Below are positions 34,187 to 47,561 of a stretch of 64,000 bases of DNA, one piece after another (positions within the stretch are counted from its first letter, which is position 1; the number at the start of each line of letters is the position of its first letter). The position numbers and the translations under genes were made by a program. This DNA is from an uncultured Bacteroidales bacterium. Lineage in GTDB: Bacteria > Bacteroidota > Bacteroidia > Bacteroidales > UBA932. The stretch spans positions 1 to 64,000 of the forward strand of contig CALYTI010000002.1 in NCBI GenBank assembly GCA_945487035.1. The letters are read 5' to 3'. The notes below the pieces were generated by a model, which was given only the letters and a program-made list of their open reading frames with translations, did not search any database and was not told the DNA's origin.

Positions 34187-35776
34187 ATGAAAAGTATTGT
34201 CAGCATTCTTGCAACAGCTTTGATGCTTTGCAGTTGTTCCGGTAAAGATAATGGGCCGGTTTATCAGAAGCCTCAGCCGAATCCTACCAAAGTAGTGATT
34301 GAGCAACTCGGGCAGACCAGTCAGGTCAGTGTAAGCTGGCAGGATAATGCCAGTGATGAGCTGGGATATGCAATTTGGCTCAAGTCAGGGGTGACTCCAG
34401 CCAGGATTCTGGCTGAACTTCCGGCAGACTCCCAATACTATCTGATTGAATCGGGCCTTGTCGCTGGCACGAGCTACAGCATAGGCGTGCAGGCTCGCGG
34501 CACGGAAGACAAGCTCAGTTCCGCCATCATCTACAAGGAAATCAACATATTCGACTGGAGCCGTCTGCCTTCTGCAGAACTCCTTGAGGATGTGGTTGTT
34601 ACCCCGTCAAGTGTAGCTCTGGACTACAAGTTCAGGAAATCTGCGGATTTTGAGATTAGCCGTTGGGGGCTGTGCTGGAGTGCAGACCATACTCCAACCC
34701 TCGAAGATACCTGGGCTCACGGTCCGAACGCCACTTCCATGATACTCCGCCAGGCCATCCCGGTGTCCGCTCTGGAGTACGGCAAGACTTATAAGGTCCG
34801 TTGCTGGGTGGAATGCTCAAAAGGAGTCAGCTACTCCAATGAGGTGGAAGTGAGCCTTGGCGAAGAAGTCCCGGCAGTTACTTTCAACTGGACCAGAATG
34901 CAGGTGGAGGGCCTTCACGAAGATGTGGAAGTATATTACACCACAGACCCTCTGCACGGCAGAGCCTTCAATGCCTGGTATGCCATCGCGGATGTGTCCA
35001 AGGGCAATGTGGAGTTCCGTATGCAGTTTGTGGAGAAGGCTCAGAAGATGTCCGTCTTCTATCAGAACAACCTTGATGCTGGCGAGACCGCCTATGTGCT
35101 TACCAATGCGGGCTATTTCAATATGTCCACCGGTACCAGCGGAGACTACCTCGTGGATAGGGGAGTCGTAACTCCTTCCACTTCAGAGGGCAATCCGAAG
35201 GGTACCTTTGGTGTGGATGCCGATCAGAAGCCTTTCGCGCTCTGGGCGGGAAAGGGAATGGACGGAGTGGAGTATTTCTACGAGCACCCGAAGATGAATC
35301 TGGGCAACAGCAGCATCTATGGCGCCTGCGCGGAGAATTATCCTTGGCCTAATGTGAGCGTAACTCCATATTACGCTATGGCCGCCGGTCCAATGCTGGT
35401 GAAGAACGGCAAGGTGATTCCGGATGTTACCAAGGAAGACGGAGTGTTCGTGCGCAACTACGAAGGTGTATGGACAGATATTTTCAATGATGACACCGTT
35501 ACTCCGGACCGCACCTGCGTGGGCTATACCGAAGACGGACGCATCATACTCTTTGTCTGCGACGGCCGCATCAAGGCCAGCAAGGGAGCAAGCATAGTCG
35601 AAGCCGCCCAGATTATGAAGGGACTCGGCTGCGTGGGTGCAGTCAATTTCGACGGAGGCGGTTCCACTGCAATGCTGGTGCAGGGCAACAGGGTCAATTC
35701 CTACGAAAGCAACACTTCAGGCGCTACTGAAGACCGTGCAGTCGGGTCGGTAATGGGATTCTTCTTAAAGAAATAG
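34187..35776 (+). CDS. Lipoprotein with Fn3-like and phosphodiester glycosidase (NAGPA) domains
   Basis: 529 residues from the ATG at 34187, giving a lipoprotein signal ending LMLCSC (Cys17). An Fn3-like domain lies at about 35-115 ('QVSVSWQDNASDELGYAIWL'), a second beta domain at about 120-230, and a NAGPA domain at about 270-528: 'AYVLTNAGYFNM', 'MAAGPMLVKNGK', 'TCVGYTEDGRIILFVCDGR' and 'GAVNFDGGGSTAML'. NAGPA enzymes remove N-acetylglucosamine from phosphodiester-linked sugars; bacterial members act on wall or surface glycans. 'NFDGGGSTAM' is the conserved active-site segment. Confidence 0.85.
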   Translation: MKSIVSILATALMLCSCSGKDNGPVYQKPQPNPTKVVIEQLGQTSQVSVSWQDNASDELGYAIWLKSGVTPARILAELPADSQYYLIESGLVAGTSYSIGVQARGTEDKLSSAIIYKEINIFDWSRLPSAELLEDVVVTPSSVALDYKFRKSADFEISRWGLCWSADHTPTLEDTWAHGPNATSMILRQAIPVSALEYGKTYKVRCWVECSKGVSYSNEVEVSLGEEVPAVTFNWTRMQVEGLHEDVEVYYTTDPLHGRAFNAWYAIADVSKGNVEFRMQFVEKAQKMSVFYQNNLDAGETAYVLTNAGYFNMSTGTSGDYLVDRGVVTPSTSEGNPKGTFGVDADQKPFALWAGKGMDGVEYFYEHPKMNLGNSSIYGACAENYPWPNVSVTPYYAMAAGPMLVKNGKVIPDVTKEDGVFVRNYEGVWTDIFNDDTVTPDRTCVGYTEDGRIILFVCDGRIKASKGASIVEAAQIMKGLGCVGAVNFDGGGSTAMLVQGNRVNSYESNTSGATEDRAVGSVMGFFLKK

Positions 35777-35779
35777 AAT

Positions 35780-36532
35780 ATGAAAAGTCAGAGTACATAT
35801 ACCAGCAGTACATCGATGTTCAAAGGCCTGGCTCTGGATGTGCTCGGGAGCCGTCTGAGCCTGCGCTTCGCCGGGGTGCCCGAGAAAAAGGCCTATGCCC
35901 TTTGGGGCGACATCACCAAAGAGCTTGCCCGTCTGGACAAGATATTCAATGGCGATGACCCGGAAAGCGAAGTGTCCGTGCTGAATGCTTCCAAGGTGGA
36001 TATCCAGACCTCAGATGATTTCAAGCAGGCGCTCAATATGTGCGAATCGTATCTTATCGGCACGAAGGGACTTTTCGATATTTCCCGGGGTGGCCGCGAA
36101 GATTTGGATTTCGGCGGCTTCTCCAAGGGTTATGCCCTTCGCAGAATTGCTGTCCTTCTCAAGAGCGCTAAGGTTAAGGACGCTTTTGCCGATTTCGGAG
36201 GCAGCCTGGTGATGGCAATAGGAAAGCAGCCTTATTCGGACTGCTGGAAGTTTACCCTCGTGGACCCTTGGACCGAAGACGAACTTGAGGAAATTGAGCT
36301 GAGCGGCGAGTGCCTTGCAATCTGCGGCAATACTCCCGAGCGCTCCGGCCATATCCTTAACCCGCTTACCGGCCGCGCTGACGAAAGCCGCCGCCTGAGC
36401 ATCGTAAAGACAGCTGACCCTCTCGATGCGCAGGTGCTCGCGCTGGTTCACCTCCTTGCTTCCGAGCAGCAGAAGAAGGATATTGCCTACAATTACAAAA
36501 AATACGAGCCGAGGATTATAGAGCTGGCTTAG
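35780..36532 (+). CDS. ApbE-like FAD:protein FMN transferase, short cytosolic form
   Basis: 250 residues, against about 320-350 for typical ApbE, and without signal peptide or lipobox. The family core is present: 'LARLDKIFNGDDPESEVSVLNA', 'GLFDIS', 'DFGGFSKGYALRRIAVLL', 'DAFADFGGSLVMAIG', 'HILNPLTGR' and a C-terminal 'ADPLDAQVLALVHLL' replacing the usual D-A-x-S/T-T metal motif. ApbE moves FMN onto a Thr of NqrB/C or RnfG. The altered metal site and lost N-terminus may mean altered specificity. nth overlaps its 3' end by 17 nt on the other strand. Confidence 0.75.
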   Translation: MKSQSTYTSSTSMFKGLALDVLGSRLSLRFAGVPEKKAYALWGDITKELARLDKIFNGDDPESEVSVLNASKVDIQTSDDFKQALNMCESYLIGTKGLFDISRGGREDLDFGGFSKGYALRRIAVLLKSAKVKDAFADFGGSLVMAIGKQPYSDCWKFTLVDPWTEDELEEIELSGECLAICGNTPERSGHILNPLTGRADESRRLSIVKTADPLDAQVLALVHLLASEQQKKDIAYNYKKYEPRIIELA

Positions 36533-37154
36533 AGAATTCCCTGCACCATTTCTGAAGAGGACAGTCCGCGCATTTCGGTGCGCGGGCTGTGCATATATAG
36601 CGCCCGTGCAGAATCAGCCAGTGGTGGGCTATAGGCCTGTCCAGCTCAGGAATATGCCTTTCAAGGTCCAGCTCCACTTCCCTTGGGGTCTTGCCTGAAG
36701 AGAGTCCGATGCGATGGGATACCCGGAAAACGTGGGTGTCCACGGCAATGACAGGTTTGTCGTAAATTATTGAGGCTACCACATTTGCCGTCTTGCGGCC
36801 CACACCGGGCAGGCTCATAAGGTCGTCTATGTCCGAAGGTACCTCGCCCCCGAAGCGTTCCTGCAGCTGAGCGGCCATCTCCACCAGATGTGCGGCCTTG
36901 GAATTGGGATAGGATACGGATTTGACTATGGTGTAAACCTCTTCGGGAGTGGCTGCCGCAAGACTTCGTGCGTCAGGATAGAGTTCGAAGAGCCGTGGAG
37001 TAACCATATTGACCCTTTTGTCTGTGCACTGGGCTGAAAGCACCACGGCGCATATCAGCTGGAAGGGGCTTTCGAAATGAAGCTCGGATTCGGCAACGGG
37101 GACGTTCTCGCGGAAGTAGCGCAGGATGCCGTCAAAGCGGTCTTTTCTTGTCAT
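36516..37154 (-). CDS. nth: Endonuclease III
   Basis: 212 residues from the ATG at 37154, which overlaps the ftsE stop (ATGA). Helix-hairpin-helix LPGVGRKTA with catalytic Lys121, catalytic Asp139 in AVDTHVFR, and a C-terminal 4Fe-4S loop C-x6-C-x2-C-x5-C (Cys188, 195, 198, 204). DNA glycosylase/AP-lyase for oxidised pyrimidines. Coupled to ftsE. Confidence 0.93.
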   Translation of the reverse strand: MTRKDRFDGILRYFRENVPVAESELHFESPFQLICAVVLSAQCTDKRVNMVTPRLFELYPDARSLAAATPEEVYTIVKSVSYPNSKAAHLVEMAAQLQERFGGEVPSDIDDLMSLPGVGRKTANVVASIIYDKPVIAVDTHVFRVSHRIGLSSGKTPREVELDLERHIPELDRPIAHHWLILHGRYICTARAPKCADCPLQKWCREFSKPAL

Positions 37155-37831
37155 TTGAGAAGGCACTTTTCGTTTTCGCAGACATAGACCTTGCCCGGAT
37201 AGCGTTCCAGCAGGGAAGCGTCGTGGGTTACCACCACCACGGCAGTGCCCTGTTCGCGGTTGATGCGGCAGAACAGCTCCATTATGGAGTCGGCAGTCTG
37301 CCTGTCCAGATGCCCGGTAGGCTCATCCGCAAGTATCAGTTCGGGGGAGTTGAGCAGGGCCCTGGCTATGCTGATGCGCTGCTGCTCGCCACCGGACAGC
37401 TGGTGGGGCATACGGTGGCGCTTGGTGGCCATACCGACGGCATCAAGCACTTCGGAGATGCGCGTTTCCCTGGACCTGGCGTTTTTCCACCCGGTTGCCC
37501 TCAGTACGAAATCCAGGTTCTCTTCCACGCTGCGGTCGGACAGCAGACGGAAGTCCTGGAAGATGACTCCCAGATGGCGCCGCAGGCGGGGTATGTCCTT
37601 TCTTCTGATTCTGCTCAGGTCATATCCGCAAACTTCCGCCCTTCCGGAGCCCGGTTCGTTTTCGGCGGTGACGGTGCGTATGATGGAGGTCTTTCCGGAC
37701 CCTACCCTTCCGGTGATATAGACGAAATCTCCTTTGGAAATGCGCATCTGAAGGTCATAGATGACGGTTTCGTCACCTCCTTTGATGTCTGTTCCTTCGA
37801 AGATTACCAGGGGCTTTTCGGCTTGGTTCAT
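37151..37831 (-). CDS. ftsE: Cell-division ABC ATPase FtsE
   Basis: 226 residues. Walker A GRVGSGKT, Q-loop 'GVIFQDFRLL', signature LSGGEQQRISIA, Walker B 'LILADEPTGHLD' and 'VVVVTHD'. The 'FQDFRLL' and 'RTVTAENEPGSG' segments fit FtsE better than LolD. FtsE with FtsX controls peptidoglycan hydrolases at the septum; ftsX is not adjacent. Divergent from the TPR gene. Confidence 0.85.
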   Translation of the reverse strand: MNQAEKPLVIFEGTDIKGGDETVIYDLQMRISKGDFVYITGRVGSGKTSIIRTVTAENEPGSGRAEVCGYDLSRIRRKDIPRLRRHLGVIFQDFRLLSDRSVEENLDFVLRATGWKNARSRETRISEVLDAVGMATKRHRMPHQLSGGEQQRISIARALLNSPELILADEPTGHLDRQTADSIMELFCRINREQGTAVVVVTHDASLLERYPGKVYVCENEKCLLK

Positions 37832-37858
37832 TTGTTGAGATTTTTTGTGCTCAGACTA

Positions 37859-37888
37859 CAAATATACGGGTATTTTTCAGTAAATTTG
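37859..37888. promoter_or_regulatory. Divergent -7 boxes for ftsE-nth and the TPR gene
   Basis: Minus-strand TATATTTG at 37859-37866 (28 nt before ftsE) and plus-strand TAAATTTG at 37881-37888 (30 nt before the TPR ATG). The -33 elements are weak. Confidence 0.5.
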
Positions 37889-37917
37889 TAGGCTTGGTAA
37901 ATACTATTTTGAAAGAT

Positions 37918-40881
37918 ATGCTGAAACTTAGGTATTCCGCCCTTGCGGCAGCACTTGCACTCGGTCTGGCTCTCGCAGCTCCTGCTGCAGCCGGTCCGGA
38001 CGGGGCTTTCGGCAAGGCGAAGGAACTGTATGATAACGGAATGTATGCCGGTGCCCGTGTGCTCTTCGAACAGATGTCCGGCGATGACCTGTGCGCGGAT
38101 TACGCCGTGCTCTGTGCCGTAAAGCTCAAGACCCAGGATTGCGGCCGGCTTGTCGAGAATGTGGACGGAGCGCATCCGAAGACTATGCTCAATTCGGAGA
38201 TTCACTGCGAATACGGCAAGCTCCTTTATTCGGAGGGCAATTATACCCGTGCCGCAGAGGAGTTTGAAAAGGTTTCTCCCAAGAGCCTGCCGCGTCGCGC
38301 CAGGGGTGAGTACTGGTTCAAGAAGGGCTTCTGCCACTTCAACAGGGAAGAGCACGATGTTGCTGAGCGCTGCTATCTCAAGGCTCTCGACAATCCTTCC
38401 GAGTACGACATCGCCGCCGGTTTCGGGATAGGCAGCATCTATTATGGCCGCAAGGATTTCAAGACGGCGGCAAGCTGGTTCGAAAGGAGTGCGGAGGATG
38501 AGCAGTTCGGAGAACTCAGCCGCTTCTATCTTGTGGACTGCCATTTTATGCTCAAGGACTACAGATATGTGGTTGAAGTCGGCGAGGCTTTGTTCGGCAA
38601 TGTGCCCCAGGAGAGACAGGGCCATCTTTCCCGCCTGCTCTCGGAGGCTTATCTCGTACTTGGCGATGCCGCCAAGGCCAGGGAATACCTTGGACGCGAG
38701 GATCTGAACGCTTCGACCGCAACGGACGAGGATGTGTTCCACGCGGCGTCCGTGCTCTATGCGGGCGAGGACTGGAGCGGAGCGGTGAAATATTTCTCGA
38801 TGATGAAAAACCGCAGTGACTCGCTCGGCCAGATTGCCTCCTACCAGATGGGCAATTCCTACATTCAGCTCAAGAATAAGGTTGCGGCTATGAACGCCTT
38901 CAAGGAGGCCTCGGTGCTGCGCTATGACGATGCGATAAGGGAGGATGCATATTTCAATTACGCCAAGCTCGCCTTCGACCTGAACGGCGATGATTCGGCT
39001 TTCCTTGATTACCTGCGCAAATACAGCACCACCCGCAAGGGCGAGATGATTTACAGCTACCTTGCGATGTCCGCCCTTTCGAAAAGAGACTATTCGGCAG
39101 CGGTGGATGCCTATGACAGGATAGAGGAGCTGGATGCGGGGCAGTACAGCAACTATATGAAGGCCAACTTCCTGCGCGCCCACCAGCTGCTCGCCAGCGG
39201 CTCATATTCTTCGGCCGTGCGCTATCTTAAGGCGGCTTCCTACTATGCTGCCCAGCTCGGCTCGAAGAGCGACCCTCTCTATCAGCTGGCGCGCTACCAG
39301 CTGGCGGATACCTATTTCCGCATCGAGTCCTGGACCGATGCGCGCAAGACCTATATGGAGCTTTACAACCTTTCCGCCCTGCAGAACCGCCCGGAGGGGA
39401 GGCTTATTCCTTACAACATAGCCTATTGCTACTTTAAGGCAGGTGCTTATACCGATGCTGCGAAGTGGTTCGACACCTACATCAAGAGCGGCGACAAGCT
39501 GGCGCGCGAAGATGCCCTTACGCGCCGCGCGGATTGCGATTTCATACGCAGGGATTACCGCAGCGCGGCAGCCTCCTACCGCAAGCTCCTGGATGAATAT
39601 CCGGATTCGGGCAATATCTATCCTTACTACCATCTCGGTGTTGCCTATGCCCTTACGGGGGAGAAACAGCGCAGGGTGCAGGCTCTTGCAATGGTAATGG
39701 ATGCCCAGCCGGGCAGCCCTTACTATGATGAGGCGATGTACGAGCTGGGCAGGGCACTTGCGGATGTCCGGCAGTATGACGAGGCCCTGACCGTATTCGA
39801 CAAGTTGCGCAATACCAGCTCGAACGCCATCTTCAGGACCAGGGCTATGCTTGGTGAAGGTATGGTTTACAGGAATGCCGGCAATATGCAGGATGCCCTT
39901 GCTGCCTACAAGACCGTAGTGAGCGAGATGCCGGGCAGCGAATTCGCAAGCGATGCACTGCTTTCCATCCAGTCGATTTACACTTCCCTCAAGACTCCTG
40001 AGAAGTATCTGGAGTATGTGGAGGCCAACAATATCAGCACCGGAAGCACGGCTGACACCCGCCGTCTGTATTACACCACAGCCGAGCAGGTTTACCTTGC
40101 GGGCAATTGGAGCGGTGCAGTATCTTCCTTCGGAGAATACCTCAAGAGGTACCCGAGCGGGGAGCATACCGCCGATGCCTACTACTACCTCGCCGCTTCC
40201 TACAAGCAGCTGGGACAGAAGGAGAAGGCCTGCGAACTCTACCGCAGGGCCCTGGATGAGGGTCTTGGCGGGTCTTCTGCCGAATTTGCGCAGATGTCCT
40301 ACGCTTCCCTGACCTTCGAGATGGAACGCTATGCTGATGCCTACGGCGCTTATCAGCAGATTTGCAGCTCAGCTTCAGCATCCGCACGCGGGCTTGACCC
40401 TTATCTGGGTGTGCTGCGCTCCGCATACCGCGGAAGGATGTGGGAGGAGACTCTCGCTGCTGCCGAGCAGATTCTGCGCAGGACCACCGAGGAGGTTTAT
40501 GTGCGCGAAGCCAATTACGATATGGCAAAGGCCTATATGTCCACCAGCCGCCGTGACGAGGCCATGAAGATTTTCGTGCTGCTTGCCGAGGCTCCGGCAA
40601 CTGCTGAGGGAGCTGAGGCTACGGTAGCCCTGATTCAGGACCTCTTCGACCGCGGCCGTTTCGAGGATGTGGAGAATAAGGTATATGACTTCTCGTCTGC
40701 CTGCGGAAACCAGTCATACTGGCTTGCACGCTCCTATATCATCCTCGCCGACTCGTTTGCCGAAAGGGGTATGCTCGAACAGGCTGTTATGACCCTGCAG
40801 AGCATACGTGACGGTTATGTGCCTTACGGTGAGCAGGATGACATCCTTGAGACAGTGGAAAGGAAACTTCAATCACTTTAG
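37918..40881 (+). CDS. Large secreted tetratricopeptide repeat protein
   Basis: 987 residues from the ATG at 37918, with a signal peptide ('LRYSALAAALALGLALAAPAAAG'). The rest is a TPR solenoid of more than 20 units, for example 'AKELYDNGMYAGARVLFEQM', 'AGFGIGSIYYGRKDFKTAASWFERS', 'YQLADTYFRIESWTDARKTYMEL' and 'AYYYLAASYKQLGQKEKACELYRRAL'. No catalytic motif. A periplasmic scaffold paired with the beta-barrel protein 12 nt downstream is likely; together they precede gyrB. Confidence 0.85.
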   Translation: MLKLRYSALAAALALGLALAAPAAAGPDGAFGKAKELYDNGMYAGARVLFEQMSGDDLCADYAVLCAVKLKTQDCGRLVENVDGAHPKTMLNSEIHCEYGKLLYSEGNYTRAAEEFEKVSPKSLPRRARGEYWFKKGFCHFNREEHDVAERCYLKALDNPSEYDIAAGFGIGSIYYGRKDFKTAASWFERSAEDEQFGELSRFYLVDCHFMLKDYRYVVEVGEALFGNVPQERQGHLSRLLSEAYLVLGDAAKAREYLGREDLNASTATDEDVFHAASVLYAGEDWSGAVKYFSMMKNRSDSLGQIASYQMGNSYIQLKNKVAAMNAFKEASVLRYDDAIREDAYFNYAKLAFDLNGDDSAFLDYLRKYSTTRKGEMIYSYLAMSALSKRDYSAAVDAYDRIEELDAGQYSNYMKANFLRAHQLLASGSYSSAVRYLKAASYYAAQLGSKSDPLYQLARYQLADTYFRIESWTDARKTYMELYNLSALQNRPEGRLIPYNIAYCYFKAGAYTDAAKWFDTYIKSGDKLAREDALTRRADCDFIRRDYRSAAASYRKLLDEYPDSGNIYPYYHLGVAYALTGEKQRRVQALAMVMDAQPGSPYYDEAMYELGRALADVRQYDEALTVFDKLRNTSSNAIFRTRAMLGEGMVYRNAGNMQDALAAYKTVVSEMPGSEFASDALLSIQSIYTSLKTPEKYLEYVEANNISTGSTADTRRLYYTTAEQVYLAGNWSGAVSSFGEYLKRYPSGEHTADAYYYLAASYKQLGQKEKACELYRRALDEGLGGSSAEFAQMSYASLTFEMERYADAYGAYQQICSSASASARGLDPYLGVLRSAYRGRMWEETLAAAEQILRRTTEEVYVREANYDMAKAYMSTSRRDEAMKIFVLLAEAPATAEGAEATVALIQDLFDRGRFEDVENKVYDFSSACGNQSYWLARSYIILADSFAERGMLEQAVMTLQSIRDGYVPYGEQDDILETVERKLQSL

Positions 40882-40893
40882 AAAACGCTTCTT

Positions 40894-42504
40894 ATGAGAT
40901 ACAGCAGATTGATTGCGGCATCAGCCCTGGTCTTCGCCTTCAGCTTGGCGAAGGCCCAGAACTATGACCCTACCGTTGAAGTTACAAAGGACTTTGTATC
41001 CGAAATGGCTGATGCACAGAAACTTGAACTCAAGCCGACCATCCCGGATTCGCTTACACGCTTCAACCTCAATTTCGATTATGAGGTGTTTAACAAGCCG
41101 TACAAGGGTTCATACAACTTCACTCCCTACAATGTGATGCTGATTCCCGATGACGCGGGCCTGAAGCGTCCGTATCTTTACCTCAATGCCGGGGCGGGCT
41201 ACGGTTTGCATCCGGTGCTGACGGCAGTGGTGTCCCCAAGGCTCGGAAGACGTTTTACGCTTGACCTTTATCAGGACCTGACCGGCTACAGCGGTGCTTA
41301 TGAGAGGTACAGCGGGTACGATTTGACCGAAACGGCCGGCATCAGGGGCAGTCTCCGTCAGGACTCCTTCGATTTCCTTTTCGACCTCCATTACAACGGA
41401 ATCGCGGTTAGGGATACTGTCCTGACTGGCGGGATGTTCCACCGCTTCGGAGGCAGTGTCAGGCTGAGTTCTTCCGATATGGCCGCAAACTGGATGAGCT
41501 ACGATGTCATGGCTTCATACAATGTTTCCCGCGAACTTGCCGGTCCTTCTCCTCTGACTGAAAATGAATTTTTGCTCTACGGGACTCTTGCGCCTTCACT
41601 TCAGTATGAGAATCTCCAGTTCCTGCTTGGCTTCAATACCGGCTACAGGGGCTATTTCGGAGCTATGGATGCTGCCTTGTACAGTATCGATACCAATCCT
41701 GTGTTCCGATTCGATGTATGGAAACTGCATTTCAGCGTGGGCGCTATACTCTCGTACCTGAGCAGTGCGGACAGCTATGCTATGCATATCTATCCCGATG
41801 TGAGGATGGACCTTCGCCTGTTCAATGACAGACTGGATGTCTTTGCCGGTGTGAAGGGAGGGGACAGGCTCAATTCCTATTCTTCACTCAAGGCTGCCAA
41901 CCATCATTTCAACACAGGCTATGCAGCTGCCGGGCAGGAGCAGATTCTCAGCTGCACCAGGGAGTTCTATGATGTCTTTGCCGGTCTAGGCGGAAGTATC
42001 GGTTCTCTCTTCCAGTACAATGTGGTGGCAGGACACTCCAAAATCGGCTCGGACACCCTGCTCGCGGCTGACCGTTGGGGAAATGCTTCGCTGGTGCTCG
42101 GAAACTACAGTATGGACTATATCGATGCTTCGACCACTGTGGCTACCAATCCTGTGGACTTCAGCCTCGGGCTGCATTTCAAACAGACAGACATAGACAA
42201 GGCTCTCGCCCTTACCCTGCCGGTGCTCAGCTCTGATGCCTCCCTTGTCTGGAACTGGCACCGCCGCTTCTTCGCGGGAGTTTCCTTCGAGATGGCAACG
42301 GCGCGCGCGAGCGATGTTTATACTATTGACCAGTTCTACAACCTCGGACTGTCTTTCGAAATGAAAACCAGCGACTGGCTTTCAGTCTGGCTGCGCGGCG
42401 ACAACCTTCTGAATCAGCGCATCGAAAGGATTCCCGGTGTGGTTGAAAGGGGAATAGGAAACGGGATGTATTTCAGTGCCGGAATCAGGATGGATTTACG
42501 CTAA
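40894..42504 (+). CDS. Outer-membrane beta-barrel protein (TonB-receptor-like barrel, no plug)
   Basis: 536 residues with signal peptide ending 'FSLAKA|Q'. After a short linker the protein is alternating beta strands with aromatic girdles ('RPYLYLNAGAGYGLHPVLTA', 'GRRFTLDLYQDLTGYSG', 'AINLGLSFEM'-type ends) and finishes in a barrel-closing strand 'YFSAGIRMDLR'. There is no plug domain, so an energised TonB receptor is unlikely. Perhaps works with the preceding TPR protein in envelope assembly or transport. Function unknown. Confidence 0.75.
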   Translation: MRYSRLIAASALVFAFSLAKAQNYDPTVEVTKDFVSEMADAQKLELKPTIPDSLTRFNLNFDYEVFNKPYKGSYNFTPYNVMLIPDDAGLKRPYLYLNAGAGYGLHPVLTAVVSPRLGRRFTLDLYQDLTGYSGAYERYSGYDLTETAGIRGSLRQDSFDFLFDLHYNGIAVRDTVLTGGMFHRFGGSVRLSSSDMAANWMSYDVMASYNVSRELAGPSPLTENEFLLYGTLAPSLQYENLQFLLGFNTGYRGYFGAMDAALYSIDTNPVFRFDVWKLHFSVGAILSYLSSADSYAMHIYPDVRMDLRLFNDRLDVFAGVKGGDRLNSYSSLKAANHHFNTGYAAAGQEQILSCTREFYDVFAGLGGSIGSLFQYNVVAGHSKIGSDTLLAADRWGNASLVLGNYSMDYIDASTTVATNPVDFSLGLHFKQTDIDKALALTLPVLSSDASLVWNWHRRFFAGVSFEMATARASDVYTIDQFYNLGLSFEMKTSDWLSVWLRGDNLLNQRIERIPGVVERGIGNGMYFSAGIRMDLR

Positions 42505-42512
42505 ATTTTTTG

Positions 42513-42520
42513 TATATTTG
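42513..42520 (+). promoter_or_regulatory. -7 box of gyrB
   Basis: TATATTTG, 27 nt upstream of the gyrB ATG; the -33 is not clear. Confidence 0.5.
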
Positions 42521-42544
42521 CAAGCTTTAGAAATCAAGAGATAA

Positions 42545-46559
<4,015 letters not shown>

Positions 46560-46568
46560 TTTTTTGAT

Positions 46569-47561
46569 ATGAAACTTACAAAGACAAACAGCGACAAGCT
46601 CACCATCGAGCTTACAATGGTGATTGCACCGGAGGATTATGCCGAGGCATCACGCAAGAGGCTTGCAGAGTGCAGGCGCAACGCAGATTTCAAAGGATTC
46701 CGCAAGGGTAATGTGCCGGCTTCCCTGGTAAAGAGGGTTTATGGCCCGCAGATTCTTGCAGATGCAGTCAATGAGACTATAGGAAAGGGAATCCAGCAGT
46801 TCATAGATGAGGAGCATCTCCACATTCTCGGAGAGCCTCTTTCAAGCGAGAAGCAGCCGGAGGTCAGTTGGGTTGACGGAGAGGAGTTTACCTTCGTTTT
46901 CGACCTTGCACTTACCCCTGAGGTTAATGTTGAGGTTTCCGGTGATGATGAGGTGTTCCAGTACACCGTCACCACTTCCGCCAAGGAGAAGTCCGAGATG
47001 GCTGAGAACCTGAAGAAATACTACGAGGCTCAGAAGGTTGAGAAGACTGATGAGGAGCTTGAGAAAGAAGCTGCAGAGCGCTTCAAGGAGAACTACAAGG
47101 CCGAGGCTGAGTGGAGACTCACCAAGGATATCCGTGCGTTCTATGTTGCCAAGTCCGGAATCGAACTTCCTGAGGCTTTCCTCAAGAGGTGGCTGCTTCA
47201 GGCAAATGCCGGAAAGGTTACCGAGGAGCAGATGGAGAAGGAGTTCCCAGGTTTCCTTGAGGACTTCAAGTGGCAGCTTGTCCGCGGTTTCCTGATGAAG
47301 AAATACGATTTCAAGATTGAGATGGACGACCTCAAGGCAGCTGCTGAGGCCAATATGAAGTATCAGTACGCTATGTACGGCATCAATGATGTTCCGGAGG
47401 ATGTACTTGCCGAGGCAGTGAAGGGTATGCTTCAGGATCAGAAGCAGATTGACCGTCTTGCTGAGCAGGTTGAGGACAAGAAGGTCATCGAGCAGATCAG
47501 GAGCGAAATCAAGATTACTCCTAAGAAGATTTCTTCCGAAAAATTCAAGGCACTTGCGTAA
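46569..47561 (+). CDS. tig: Trigger factor, form lacking the PPIase domain
   Basis: 330 residues, against about 450 in most Bacteroidetes. The ribosome-binding domain is intact (1-115), with the signature FKGFRKGNVP at 41-50 that contacts L23. After 'LALTPEVNVEVSGDDEVFQYTVTTS' the chain goes straight to the helical chaperone body ('EMAENLKKYYEAQKV', 'LEKEAAERFKENYKAEAEWRLTKDI'), without an FKBP-type prolyl isomerase insert. It can still bind nascent chains at the tunnel exit. The first position of the gene is 9 nt after the HD protein. Confidence 0.85.
   Translation: MKLTKTNSDKLTIELTMVIAPEDYAEASRKRLAECRRNADFKGFRKGNVPASLVKRVYGPQILADAVNETIGKGIQQFIDEEHLHILGEPLSSEKQPEVSWVDGEEFTFVFDLALTPEVNVEVSGDDEVFQYTVTTSAKEKSEMAENLKKYYEAQKVEKTDEELEKEAAERFKENYKAEAEWRLTKDIRAFYVAKSGIELPEAFLKRWLLQANAGKVTEEQMEKEFPGFLEDFKWQLVRGFLMKKYDFKIEMDDLKAAAEANMKYQYAMYGINDVPEDVLAEAVKGMLQDQKQIDRLAEQVEDKKVIEQIRSEIKITPKKISSEKFKALA

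Noticed and set aside
32296..34206. 636-codon open frame antisense to the DUF6259 gene
   Set aside because: No motif or signal; the plus-strand gene is coherent, with operon spacing and recognisable domains.
37828..39183. Long antisense frame over the TPR gene
   Set aside because: The plus frame has a signal peptide and regular TPR units throughout.
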